Source of the DNA: Filomicrobium sp.
GTDB taxonomy: Bacteria > Pseudomonadota > Alphaproteobacteria > Rhizobiales > Hyphomicrobiaceae
Reading direction: 5' to 3'
Assembly: GCA_021775655.1 (NCBI GenBank)
Contig: JAJFHK010000419.1
Location: forward strand, 1-15,911
DNA: 15,911 nt
The position numbers and the translations under genes were made by a program. Positions 9,085 through 15,911 of the stretch are shown piece by piece. Position 1 is the first letter of the stretch, and the number at the start of each line of letters is the position of its first letter. A model generated the notes under the pieces. That model saw only the letters and a program-made list of their open reading frames with translations, ran no database searches and was not told where the DNA came from.

Positions 9085-9468
9085 TCAGCTCGCCTTACGT
9101 TCTTCGCTCAACATTTCCTGCACGCGCTTCAAGATATCACGTGTCGAGAATGGCTTCGTCAAATAATCGTCGGCGCCCAGAGCTAGGCCCTTCTCACGTT
9201 CAGAGTCACGCCCCTTGGCGGTCAACATCATGATTCTCGTTGCATTCCAAGCAGGATTGGCGCGTATCGCTTTACACACTTCGAACCCATCCAACTTGGG
9301 CATCATAACGTCGAGGATGACGAGGTCGGGAACCATTTCCTCGACCTTCTTTAACGCCTCTTCGCCATCGCTCGCTGATCCGGTTTCGAAGCCAGCGTTC
9401 TTCATGACGAAACTCAAAGATGTGACGATATAGCTTTCGTCATCGACGATCAGGACTGATTTTACCAT
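9085..9468 (-). CDS. Single-domain response regulator (CheY-like receiver)
   Basis: A 127-residue receiver domain with no output domain. The acidic pair Asp9-Asp10, phospho-acceptor Asp53 (LVILDVMMPKLDG), Thr83 (MLTAKG) and Lys105 (DDYLTKPF) are all present, so it should accept phosphate. The ATG at 9468 is chosen because AAGGAA lies six bases upstream and the protein starts with the usual MVKSVLIVDDE; the open frame upstream to 9525 is not family-like. It is the first gene of the operon, followed after 25-55 bases by the two-TM protein and then the kinase, its probable phosphodonor. With no DNA-binding domain it must act through protein contact or as a phosphate relay to an unseen partner. 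The receiver's C-terminus (QEMLSEERKAS) ends right after the domain, so nothing is missing. Confidence 0.94.
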   Translation of the reverse strand: MVKSVLIVDDESYIVTSLSFVMKNAGFETGSASDGEEALKKVEEMVPDLVILDVMMPKLDGFEVCKAIRANPAWNATRIMMLTAKGRDSEREKGLALGADDYLTKPFSTRDILKRVQEMLSEERKAS

Positions 9469-9519
9469 CTTTGCTTCCTTTCGCGGACTCAGCGATCCGC
9501 TGGCTAACCTTTGTCGGCC

Positions 9520-9538
9520 GATCACAAGCCATGTGATC
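9520..9538. promoter_or_regulatory. 7-bp inverted repeat upstream of the receiver-kinase operon
   Basis: GATCACA (9520-9526) and TGTGATC (9532-9538) form a perfect inverted repeat with a 5-base spacer, 52-70 bases upstream of the receiver ATG. It could be an operator near the operon promoter or a small hairpin in the leader. There is no T-run on the minus strand, so it does not look like an intrinsic terminator for livF. The half-sites are in the opposite order to a CRP site. The rest of the 157-base spacer between livF and the receiver gene holds no feature I can name with confidence. Confidence 0.4.
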
Positions 9539-9625
9539 AGCGGTTATTGAGCTTTGAGTTTGGCCGTTTGCACAAAGGCACGTATGGGGGGGCGTTCGTT
9601 TGGGTGGCGACCGTAGTCCTGGAGA

Positions 9626-10384
9626 TCAGATTGCAAGATATTCGTGGCGGAGCTCTTCGTTATCTAGAACCTCCTGGGCAGTACCCGTGAACGCGACTTG
9701 TCCAGTATCCAGGATAATAGCGCTGTCGGCGAGCTTAAGCGCGGCAACAGCGTTCTGCTCAACAATAATCGTAGTAATACCCGCCTGTTTGACCTCTTGC
9801 AGAATCTTTTCGATTTCTTGAACGATCGTTGGTGCAAGGCCTTCGTAGGGTTCGTCTAAGAGGAGCAGCTTAATCTCGCGAGCGAGTGCACGCGCGACTG
9901 CCAGCATTTGCTGTTCGCCCCCCGAAAGCGTGACACCTTCCTGCTTCCGCCGCTCAGCCAGACGCGGGAAGTGATTGTAAATTCGCTCAAGCTCCCAGCC
10001 CTTCGGCTCCGCGATCTGAGCAAGTATGAGGTTTTCTTCGACCGTCAGACCCGGAATAATGCTGCGATCCTCCGGCACCAACTGCACACCTGCTTGCGCC
10101 GCTTGGTAGTCGGCCAACTTATGCAATGCCTTGCCGTTAAGAAATATCTCGCCGGCATTGAGGCTGGGATTGTCCATCCGCGCAATCGTTCTAAGCGTAC
10201 TGGTCTTGCCGGCTCCATTGCGGCCGAGCAATGCGACGATCTCGCTTTCTGCAACATCGAATGACACACCTTGCACAATGTAGCTTTCGCCGTAGTAAGC
10301 GTGGATGTCCTTACAGGCGAAATAAGCATTCTCTTTTTGTGCGGCGGCAGATGCGGCTTGGGAGGTATCGGTTGCCATCGTCAT
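9626..10384 (-). CDS. livF: HAAT-family ABC transporter ATP-binding protein, LivF-like
   Basis: A 252-residue ABC ATPase, the second nucleotide-binding subunit of a branched-chain-amino-acid-type (HAAT) importer. It has a Walker A GRNGAGKT (residues 54-61), a Q-loop region VQLVPEDRSIIPGLTVEENL typical of LivF-like proteins, the signature LSGGEQQ (153-159), a Walker B LLLLDEP (173-179) and the H-loop region replaced by IIVEQN, as is usual in LivF. The ATG overlaps the livG stop (ATGA), and GGAGGAG sits eight bases upstream; an internal ATG at 10378 is a less likely start. About 20 residues rich in Ala and Gln precede the domain. It is the last gene of the importer operon. The substrate cannot be deduced, so the liv symbol denotes family only. 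Confidence 0.93.
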   Translation of the reverse strand: MTMATDTSQAASAAAQKENAYFACKDIHAYYGESYIVQGVSFDVAESEIVALLGRNGAGKTSTLRTIARMDNPSLNAGEIFLNGKALHKLADYQAAQAGVQLVPEDRSIIPGLTVEENLILAQIAEPKGWELERIYNHFPRLAERRKQEGVTLSGGEQQMLAVARALAREIKLLLLDEPYEGLAPTIVQEIEKILQEVKQAGITTIIVEQNAVAALKLADSAIILDTGQVAFTGTAQEVLDNEELRHEYLAI

Positions 10385-11139
10385 CCCAGTTCTCCTCCAA
10401 GGTAAGCTTCAATTACTCGTGGATCCCCTTTGATAGCTTCAGGCTCACCTTCGACGATGACCGTTCCCTGAGCGAGAACAGAAATGCGTTCGGCCAAAGA
10501 AAATACAACGTGCATGTCATGCTCGATAATGATCTTTGTGATCCCGCGTTCACCGATCTTTTTGAGAAGATCAATCGTGTTGTTGGTATCGGCCCGTGAC
10601 ATTCCTGCGGTCGGCTCATCCAGGAGCAATAGCTTGGGGTGCTGGATCAGGCACATTGCAAGTTCCAGGCGGCGCTTGTCACCGCGAGAAAGCGAATCGG
10701 TGATGACGTTGCGCTGATCGGCCAATCCAACTTCCTCAAGCATGGACAGGGCTTCTTCACTCACTTCGCCGCGCTTTGCGATCGACCCCCAGCCATTGAA
10801 TCGGAAGTTGCCATCGTGCTTGGCAAACGACGGGATCATGACGTTCTCCAACAAGCTCATGTCACCGAAGACTTCCGGCGTTTGAAAAACGCGGCATACT
10901 CCAAGCTGGTTGATTTCATGGGGTGTAATTCCACCGAGCAATGAAGTGCCGTTGAAATTTACCACGCCACTGTCAGGCTCCAATTTGCCGATCAGGCAAT
11001 TGAGCAACGTTGACTTTCCCGCACCGTTCGGACCGATGATGGCGTGCACAGAGCTTTCTTTAACGCTCAGGTTCACATCCGTAAGTGCCTTGAGGCCGCC
11101 AAATCTCTTGTTGACTCCGGAAACTTCCAGGATAGCCAT
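10381..11139 (-). CDS. livG: HAAT-family ABC transporter ATP-binding protein, LivG-like
   Basis: A 252-residue ABC ATPase, partner of the LivF-like subunit on the cytoplasmic face of the importer. The Walker A is GPNGAGKS (36-43), followed by the Q-loop CRVFQTPEVFGDMSLLENV. The signature is LSRGDKRRLE (150-159) rather than LSGGQ; LivG proteins commonly deviate here. The Walker B is LLLLDEPTAGMS (170-181), and the switch histidine is in IIEHDM. The start is ATG 11139 with a strong AGGAGGGG about seven bases upstream, 14 bases after livM. The insertion KHDGNFRFNGWGSIAKRGE between the Q-loop and signature corresponds to the long loop seen in LivG. The stop overlaps the livF start by four bases, so the two ATPases are probably translationally coupled. 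Confidence 0.93.
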   Translation of the reverse strand: MAILEVSGVNKRFGGLKALTDVNLSVKESSVHAIIGPNGAGKSTLLNCLIGKLEPDSGVVNFNGTSLLGGITPHEINQLGVCRVFQTPEVFGDMSLLENVMIPSFAKHDGNFRFNGWGSIAKRGEVSEEALSMLEEVGLADQRNVITDSLSRGDKRRLELAMCLIQHPKLLLLDEPTAGMSRADTNNTIDLLKKIGERGITKIIIEHDMHVVFSLAERISVLAQGTVIVEGEPEAIKGDPRVIEAYLGGELG

Positions 11140-11153
11140 TTAACAGCCCCTCC

Positions 11154-12383
11154 TCATTCTGCCGGTTGGGTTTGTCCAGACCGGGAGTCGGCATTTGACT
11201 TGCCGCCGCCAGTGAACAAGTTGCCGATGCGCTGGGCCCCTTCCATCAATCCGCCCGGGAGGAAGATCACGATAAACATGAAGAGCACGCCCAAGGTCAG
11301 ATGCCAGCCCTCGCCGACGAACGGGTGGGTGATCGTCACCATGAAATCAGCGACGCCGTCAGGCAGGAATTCGAATGCAGAATGTAGAATGCCCTTGTTG
11401 AAGGACGAGAAAATATTCTCAAAATACTTGATGACGCCGGCGCCAAGCACCGGCCCGAGTAGAGTTCCAGCACCCCCAAGGATGGTCATAAGCACAACTT
11501 CGCCCGATGCCGTCCACTGCATGCGCTCTGCACCTGCCAGAGGATCGGTAACGGCCATCAACGAACCGGCAAGCCCGGCATACATCCCCGAAACGACAAA
11601 AGCGGCAAGGAGGTATGGGCGCGTGTTGATGCCCGTATAAGACATCCGATTCTGGTTCGTCTTGATTCCGCGCAACATCATTCCGAACGGCGATCGGAAT
11701 ATTCGGATAGAGATATAGAACGATATAATAAGGATGATCGCGCAAAGGTAGAAGCCCTCGTAGCCGCTCATCTTTATTCCGAACAGGTTCGTGATAGGCA
11801 GACTTGAAGTGCGCTCCACACCAAACGCCGCATCGACCATGCGTGCATCACCCAGCGTCAGCTGCAAGCCCGTCTCACCATTGGTGATTGGCGTCAAAAC
11901 CGAATAGGCAAGGTTGTATGACATTTGCGCGAAGGCCAATGTCAATATCGAGAAGTAGATGCCAGCACGGCGCAAGCACACATAGCCAATCAATGCCGAA
12001 AACAGGCCGGCACAAACGACGCCAAAGAACAAGGCTGGTATCGCATTCATCGTCAGCAGCTTGAACGACCAGACGGCTGCATAAGAACCGATGCCGAGGA
12101 ATGCAGCATGACCAAAGGAAAGGTATCCTGTCAGGCCAAACATGATGTTGAAGCCGATTGCAAAGATGCCGAAGATGCAAAACCGCTGCAGCAAATCGGG
12201 GTACGCCGCACCGAACGGCGCCAACACCCACGGGCTTGCCAGCACGACAGCGGAAAACACAGCCATCAATATAAGATCGTTCCGCGCCGTATTGCTGCGT
12301 GAAGCAGCCTCGACTTCGTGGATCTCAATTGTCAGCGGCTCCATGTCGAGCGGTGACTTAATCTTCTCCAAGTTCTGCGACAT
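11154..12383 (-). CDS. livM: HAAT-family ABC transporter permease, LivM-like
   Basis: A 409-residue inner-membrane permease of the BPD_transp_2 type. Family motifs are [20 protein letters not shown] in the first third, a coupling-helix region [20 protein letters not shown] facing the ATPases, and [14 protein letters not shown] towards the end. Several strongly hydrophobic segments fit the usual eight to ten membrane helices. The first 35 or so residues ([17 protein letters not shown] onward) are hydrophilic and lie before the first helix. The C-terminal tail [18 protein letters not shown] is hydrophilic too. The start ATG at 12383 is four bases after the livH stop, with GGAGAG inside the livH end as Shine-Dalgarno. 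Together with LivH it forms the transmembrane channel. The substrate is unknown. Confidence 0.93.
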   Translation of the reverse strand: MSQNLEKIKSPLDMEPLTIEIHEVEAASRSNTARNDLILMAVFSAVVLASPWVLAPFGAAYPDLLQRFCIFGIFAIGFNIMFGLTGYLSFGHAAFLGIGSYAAVWSFKLLTMNAIPALFFGVVCAGLFSALIGYVCLRRAGIYFSILTLAFAQMSYNLAYSVLTPITNGETGLQLTLGDARMVDAAFGVERTSSLPITNLFGIKMSGYEGFYLCAIILIISFYISIRIFRSPFGMMLRGIKTNQNRMSYTGINTRPYLLAAFVVSGMYAGLAGSLMAVTDPLAGAERMQWTASGEVVLMTILGGAGTLLGPVLGAGVIKYFENIFSSFNKGILHSAFEFLPDGVADFMVTITHPFVGEGWHLTLGVLFMFIVIFLPGGLMEGAQRIGNLFTGGGKSNADSRSGQTQPAE

Positions 12384-12387
12384 GGTT

Positions 12388-13416
12388 TTAGCTCTCCATC
12401 ACGCCTTTGCGGCCCATCAGTCCGCGAGGACGAACGAGCAGAATGACGACGGCGACGAGATAAATAATGATCTGATCGATTCCGGGCAGAATGTTTTTGA
12501 CCTCGTTCATCGAGGCGAAGGACTGCAGTACGCCCAGAAGGAAGCCGGCAGCTACAGCGCCAGGCAGTGAACCCATCCCACCGACAACAACGACGACGAA
12601 GGACAGGACAAGGAAGTCCATCCCCATATGGTAGTCGGGCGGCAATATGGGTGTGTACATTACCCCTGCTAGCCCGGCGACCACCGCCGCCAGTCCAAAG
12701 ACAACCGTAAATCGCTTCTGAATGTTGATGCCCAATAGGCCAACGGTTTCACGGTCGGCCATACCTGCGCGAACGACCATCCCGTAGGTCGTGAATTGCA
12801 AGAAGGAAAAGACGATGCCGATGATCAGGCCGGAGAATAATAGGTAAATAATGCGCCAATAGGGATACACGACCGTTCCAGGATCAAATCCGATTATCGC
12901 GCCGATATCTGCTGAACCAGCGAGCAAGACGGGTGCTGCTTGCGGAATTGGGTTGGCCCCAAATTGCGCTTTGATGATTTCCTGAACGACGATTGCCAAT
13001 CCAAAGGTGACGAGAATCTGGTCGGCGTGCGGGCGCTTATAGAAGTACCGGATCAGTCCACGCTCCATGATGACGCCAATGAGCAACATGATCGGTATTG
13101 CGAACAAGATCGAGAACGGAACCGAATAGTCGACCAAGAATGCGCCGAAATCACCGAACCATTGCTGGACAATTGGGGTCCTGGTTTCCGCCGGAGTACC
13201 CCAAGGGGTCAACTTCGATGGGTCAAGCGTGACAACTTCGTAGCTTAGAAACTTACCTACGGTAACAGCGCAGAAAGCCCCGAGCATGAACAACGCGCCA
13301 TGCGCAAAGTTCACGACCCCGAGGGTTCCAAAGATAAGCGTCAGCCCAAGCGCAATCAGAGCATAGGCAGCGCCTTTATCCAGGCCATTGAGGATTTGAA
13401 GCAGGATGGCGTCCAT
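12388..13416 (-). CDS. livH: HAAT-family ABC transporter permease, LivH-like
   Basis: A 342-residue permease with the LivH hallmark N-terminus [20 protein letters not shown] followed by [21 protein letters not shown] coupling-region motif ([20 protein letters not shown]) and [17 protein letters not shown] near the end are also present. The ATG at 13416 is chosen: GGAG lies eight bases upstream, and the protein then begins MDAILLQIL as family members do; the 17 extra codons to 13467 have no family character. Residues about 55-100 ([18 protein letters not shown] onward) form a hydrophilic insertion compared with the shorter E. coli LivH, expected in the periplasm. It follows the binding-protein gene across a 134-base spacer that contains a large stem-loop, and is the first permease gene of the importer. 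Confidence 0.93.
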   Translation of the reverse strand: MDAILLQILNGLDKGAAYALIALGLTLIFGTLGVVNFAHGALFMLGAFCAVTVGKFLSYEVVTLDPSKLTPWGTPAETRTPIVQQWFGDFGAFLVDYSVPFSILFAIPIMLLIGVIMERGLIRYFYKRPHADQILVTFGLAIVVQEIIKAQFGANPIPQAAPVLLAGSADIGAIIGFDPGTVVYPYWRIIYLLFSGLIIGIVFSFLQFTTYGMVVRAGMADRETVGLLGINIQKRFTVVFGLAAVVAGLAGVMYTPILPPDYHMGMDFLVLSFVVVVVGGMGSLPGAVAAGFLLGVLQSFASMNEVKNILPGIDQIIIYLVAVVILLVRPRGLMGRKGVMES

Positions 13417-13470
13417 CTTGCGCACTCCAATCCAGGAATTTTTGCTAGTGCCGATTGAACGGCGCAAGGC

Positions 13471-13521
13471 TCTCCGGCCGTGCTTGGCGCAACCATAGCA
13501 GTTGCGCTGTACGGCCGGAGA
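13471..13521. terminator. Large nested stem-loop between binding-protein gene and livH
   Basis: The outer arms TCTCCGGCCGT (13471-13481) and ACGGCCGGAGA (13511-13521) are perfect 11-bp complements. Inside them, GCGCAAC (13487-13493) pairs with GTTGCGC (13501-13507) around a 7-base loop, with a small asymmetric internal bulge. The element lies 30 bases after the binding-protein stop and before livH on the minus-strand transcript. No T-run follows in the transcribed direction, so it is more likely an mRNA-stabilising or partial-termination element than a classical terminator. Such elements commonly give the binding protein more mRNA than the permeases. A second GCGCAA at 13462-13467 could pair with the same right arm. 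Confidence 0.65.
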
Positions 13522-13550
13522 TATGGCGATAGGCTAGTTAATCAACCTGA

Positions 13551-14897
13551 TTATGCGCCGTTGTTGCAGGAACCAAGCTGTCCACCAAGCAGGTCAGGCT
13601 TGTATTCGACCTGCGAGCGAGGCGTAACCTCAACGACTTCGAGAACGTCGAACTTGGAATCCGGGTTTTCTTTACCCTTCACCACGAGCACGTCCTTGAA
13701 GCACTGATGGTCTTCAGCCCGGTATTCGGTCGCACCATTGCCCATTCCGTCAAACTTGAAGCCCTCAAGAGCCTTGGCGACATCACAAGGTGCAAACGAG
13801 CCGGCACGCTGACAGGCATCAGCGTAGAGGAGCGCTTGTACATAGCAGGTGTGCGCAGCCTGCGAGGGCGGGAAGCCGTAGGCCTGGCCGAATGATTTGA
13901 CGAACGCCTTGGAGCCTTCGTCCTGCAGTGACCAGTGCCAGTTCGTTGAGCCGAAGATGCCCTGGACGTTCTTGCCGGCACCCTGAGCCATCAGGCGGCT
14001 ATAGAGCGGCACAACAATCGCGAAGTCCTTGCCGTTGACCTGCTTGTCGCGAAGACCGAACTGGACGGCCTGTGTCAACGAGTTGACCATGTCCTTACCG
14101 TAGTGGTTGAGGACCAGCACGTCGGCTCCTGAATTGAGGACCGGCGTGATGTACTGCGAGAAGTCGCCGGCACCAAGCGGTGTGCGGACAGCCGCGGCGG
14201 TCTTCCAGCCAAGTGCCTCAGTGTATTTCTTGATGGAGCCTTCCTGCGACCAACCCCAAGTGTAGTCGGCCGTAAGATGATAGGCGGTACGATCCGTACC
14301 GAATGCATTCTTAAGCACCGGTGCCAGCGCCGCCCCAGACATCTCCGTATTAAAGAAGTGGCGGAAGCCGTTGGCCTTCTTGTCTTTGCCCGTCGTGTCG
14401 TTGGAGTGGGTCAGACCGGCCATAAATATCACGCCAGCTTCCTGGCACAGTCCCTGGACGGCGATTGCCACACCCGACGACGAACCGCCGGTGATCATGA
14501 TGGCACCGTCCTTTTCGATCATGCGCTTGGCAGAAGCACGCGCGGCGTCTGATTTGGTCTGCGTGTCGCCGGTAACGAACTCGACCTTCTTCCCGTTGAC
14601 GCCATTACCTTTCAGCTCTTTCGAGGTGAAGGTATTGAGCATTCCGCCGTCACCTTCGCCATTGATGTGCTGAACCGCAAGCTTGTAGGCGCGCAGCTCG
14701 TCAGCGCCTTCATCGGCATAGGCACCGGTTTGCGGCACGTTGAAACCGAAAATCACGCTCTTGCCCTTCGGCATGTTGCGATAGTCTGCGGCACCCGCAC
14801 CGCGAACGAAGTGGAATGGTGCTGTCGCAATGGCCGCACCGGCAAGGCCGGTTTTCAGGATAAGGCGACGGTTGACGTTATCGTCGAATAGACTCAT
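13551..14897 (-). CDS. HAAT-type ABC transporter periplasmic substrate-binding protein
   Basis: A 448-residue solute-binding protein of the Peripla_BP_6 / LivJ-like class. The N-terminus NRRLILKTGLAGAAIATAP carries a twin-arginine pair (10-11) before a hydrophobic stretch, suggesting a Tat-type signal, with likely cleavage near GAGAAD (about residue 36). The mature part follows the family: VIFGFNVPQTGAYADEGADE, then AITGGSS-type and AGLTHSN-type pocket regions, and ADYTWGWSQEGS. Five cysteines lie late in the protein (in CYVQ, ACQR, PCDV, QCFK and GSCN), which may form disulfides. The ligand (amino acid, amide, urea or other) cannot be fixed. The start ATG 14897 has GGAGGAA nine to ten bases upstream. 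It is the first gene of the importer operon and diverges from the XRE regulator. Homologues of this length are larger than E. coli LivJ. Confidence 0.93.
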   Translation of the reverse strand: MSLFDDNVNRRLILKTGLAGAAIATAPFHFVRGAGAADYRNMPKGKSVIFGFNVPQTGAYADEGADELRAYKLAVQHINGEGDGGMLNTFTSKELKGNGVNGKKVEFVTGDTQTKSDAARASAKRMIEKDGAIMITGGSSSGVAIAVQGLCQEAGVIFMAGLTHSNDTTGKDKKANGFRHFFNTEMSGAALAPVLKNAFGTDRTAYHLTADYTWGWSQEGSIKKYTEALGWKTAAAVRTPLGAGDFSQYITPVLNSGADVLVLNHYGKDMVNSLTQAVQFGLRDKQVNGKDFAIVVPLYSRLMAQGAGKNVQGIFGSTNWHWSLQDEGSKAFVKSFGQAYGFPPSQAAHTCYVQALLYADACQRAGSFAPCDVAKALEGFKFDGMGNGATEYRAEDHQCFKDVLVVKGKENPDSKFDVLEVVEVTPRSQVEYKPDLLGGQLGSCNNGA

Positions 14898-14939
14898 TGG
14901 GGCATTCCTCCAATTATCAATTTGAGGCGGCCACAGAAA

Positions 14940-14958
14940 AACCGGGCATGTTCCGGTT
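14940..14958. promoter_or_regulatory. 6-bp inverted repeat in importer leader
   Basis: AACCGG (14940-14945) and CCGGTT (14953-14958) form a perfect inverted repeat around a 7-base centre. It lies 43-61 bases upstream of the binding-protein start, within the probable leader or promoter region of the minus-strand importer operon. It could be a hairpin in the 5' leader or a protein-binding site. A second small repeat (GTTC at 14956-14959, GAAC at 14964-14967) overlaps it, so the structure is ambiguous. Confidence 0.3.
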
Positions 14959-15015
14959 CTTCCGAACTACCTAGCAACACTTGTAAGCGCCACGTTGTGA
15001 AATCCCTACTATCAA

Positions 15016-15083
15016 TTTGTATTCACAGAGATTTTTTGTAAAATTCCCCAGGCAGGAGTGCGGTAATTTGTAAAACTGTAAAC
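15016..15083. promoter_or_regulatory. Cluster of TTTGTA-type motifs in divergent spacer, candidate operator region
   Basis: TTTGTA occurs at 15016-15021, 15035-15040 (inside TTTTGTAAAA, 15034-15043) and 15067-15072, where it continues as TTTGTAAAACTGTAAA (15067-15082), so a half-site repeats as CTGTAAA. Such clustering in a 224-base spacer (14898-15121) between two divergent transcripts suggests a regulator site. As I recall, ScfR/RamB-type XRE regulators bind TTTGCAA-like repeats, which would fit autoregulation by the adjacent gene; this is family analogy only. A weak promoter-like pair for the + strand is TTGTAT (15017-15022) and TAAAAT (15039-15044) with 16-base spacing. The rest of the spacer shows only the hairpin near 14940. 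Confidence 0.4.
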
Positions 15084-15121
15084 CTGTCGTTAATCCAAAG
15101 AGTTGCAGAAAGAAGCACGCA

Positions 15122-15911
15122 ATGGTTGCAATTCCAGTCGGTTCTCGCCTGCGTGAAGCTCGCAAGAAACATCGGCTCACACAGTCAAAGCTTGCTGAGA
15201 TTGTCGGCATCTCAGTGAGCTACCTCAATCTGATCGAACACAACAAGAGAGCAATTGGCGGTGCCCTGTTAGGCAAGCTGGCGCGAGAACTCGAACTCGA
15301 CATATCTCGACTGTCTGGCCAAGAAGATGCACGCCTCATGCAGCAGCTCGGAGAGCTGAGCGCTGAGCCGTTATTCCGAGATATCCAGCTTTCGGAAAAG
15401 GGCGCGCAACACATCGCCAGCCGGGAACCGGACTGGGCACGGGCTATCATTCGCCTGCACAATGAGTGGCGCAGTAACGGCGAACTCATCGAAGCATTAT
15501 CGGATCAGCTGAATAGTGATCCATATCTGCTGGAAACCAGCCACGAAATCTTGACCCGCATCACGTCAATTCGGTCGTTCGCCGAGATTCTCGATGATAA
15601 CGACGATCTAACCGAACCTCAAAGCGCGCGTTTCACGTCATTTATTGCCAAGGAGAGCGAGAAACTCACCAGCAGTGCCCGCGCGCTGTTTCACTTTTTG
15701 AGCGAACAGGAATCGCAAAGTCAGCCATCGACGCCTGCCGGTGAAGTCGATGACTTCATCATCGACCGCAACAACTACTTTCCGGAGCTCGAAAGCGAGG
15801 CATCGAAGCTCTTCGACCGGCTTCAGCATTCCGGCATGGTCGATGAGCGCGCGCTTATCGACGAACTGACCGATCGGTGCAGATTGACGGTCACTTTCGA
15901 AACCTTGGTCA
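15122..15911 (+). CDS. XRE-type HTH regulator with HisKA-like segment, 3'-truncated by window edge
   Basis: The open frame runs 263 codons to the window end without a stop. Residues about 7-65 form an XRE/Cro helix-turn-helix (GSRLREARKKHRLTQSKLAE, then GISVSYLNLIEHNKR), as in the ScfR/RamB/IrrE-linked regulators. Residues 139-192 are surprising: SHEILTRITSIRSFAEIL, then FIAKESEKLT, closely matches a histidine kinase DHp helix. His141 is kept in the phospho-acceptor position, but the usual Pro six residues later is Arg. From about residue 210, DDFIIDRNNYFPELESEASK begins what may be an ImmA/IrrE-type C-terminal domain, cut off before any HExxH motif could be seen. ATG 15122 is the only start before an in-frame stop at 15071-15073; the Shine-Dalgarno is weak. 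It diverges from the importer operon and probably regulates it, itself, or both. Confidence 0.88.
   Translation, partial: MVAIPVGSRLREARKKHRLTQSKLAEIVGISVSYLNLIEHNKRAIGGALLGKLARELELDISRLSGQEDARLMQQLGELSAEPLFRDIQLSEKGAQHIASREPDWARAIIRLHNEWRSNGELIEALSDQLNSDPYLLETSHEILTRITSIRSFAEILDDNDDLTEPQSARFTSFIAKESEKLTSSARALFHFLSEQESQSQPSTPAGEVDDFIIDRNNYFPELESEASKLFDRLQHSGMVDERALIDELTDRCRLTVTFETLV

Noticed and set aside
9469..9525. 19-codon N-terminal extension of the receiver protein
   Set aside because: It has no family character, whereas ATG 9468 has a good AAGGAA Shine-Dalgarno and gives the usual receiver N-terminus.
9520..9538. CRP-type site
   Set aside because: The half-sites are ATCACA then TGTGAT, the reverse of the TGTGA-N6-TCACA order.
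10381..11139. LSRGD instead of LSGGQ in the LivG-like ATPase as a loss of function
   Set aside because: LivG-type subunits commonly vary at this signature, and Walker A, Walker B and the switch histidine are intact.
13417..13467. 17-codon N-terminal extension of LivH
   Set aside because: The start at 13416 has GGAG at proper spacing and begins the conserved LivH N-terminus.
14971..15210. 79-codon minus-strand open frame across the divergent spacer
   Set aside because: It overlaps the start of the XRE regulator, lacks protein-like composition, and fills the promoter region expected between divergent genes.

Overview
The window looks like a chromosomal segment of an alphaproteobacterium, probably Hyphomicrobiales. 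The aerobic-type cobaltochelatase pair CobS/CobT, the bactofilin, the SSS-type sensor kinase and the HTH regulator all have an alphaproteobacterial character, and base composition looks fairly even and moderately GC-rich. Genus cannot be set from the sequence alone. I see no tRNA, rRNA, CRISPR array, insertion sequence or integrase. No stretch over 300 bases lacks a gene.

Region 1 (1-4515, + strand) is a cobalamin block: the 3' part of cobS, a MaoC-like hydratase gene, cobT and a secreted phytase-like/esterase-like protein. The genes are tightly packed, with an ATGA overlap between the hydratase and cobT. CobS and CobT are two of the three subunits that insert cobalt in aerobic B12 synthesis; CobN is not in the window.

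Region 2 (4608-5967) holds two divergent genes: a bactofilin carrying an unusual cadherin/CSPG-like C-terminal domain (- strand), and a small secreted protein (+ strand). The spacer between them contains a perfect 7-bp inverted repeat.

Region 3 (6016-9468, - strand) is a three-gene signalling operon in the order single-domain response regulator, two-TM small protein, and a 912-residue sodium/solute symporter fused to a histidine kinase.

Region 4 (9626-14897, - strand) is a complete branched-chain-amino-acid-type (HAAT) ABC importer in the order binding protein, LivH, LivM, LivG, LivF. A large nested stem-loop lies between the binding-protein gene and livH.

Region 5 (15122-end, + strand) is a divergently transcribed XRE-type regulator cut off by the window end. 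Its middle contains a segment closely resembling the phospho-acceptor helix of histidine kinases, including that of the kinase in region 3. The 224-bp divergent spacer carries repeated TTTGTA-type motifs that are candidate operators.

Regions 3 to 5 run without interruption by unrelated genes and may form one nutrient uptake and sensing unit: importer, sensor kinase with receiver, and a divergent regulator. This is inference. The most unusual items are the HisKA-like segment in the DNA-binding regulator, the bactofilin-cadherin fusion, and the stem-loop in the importer operon.
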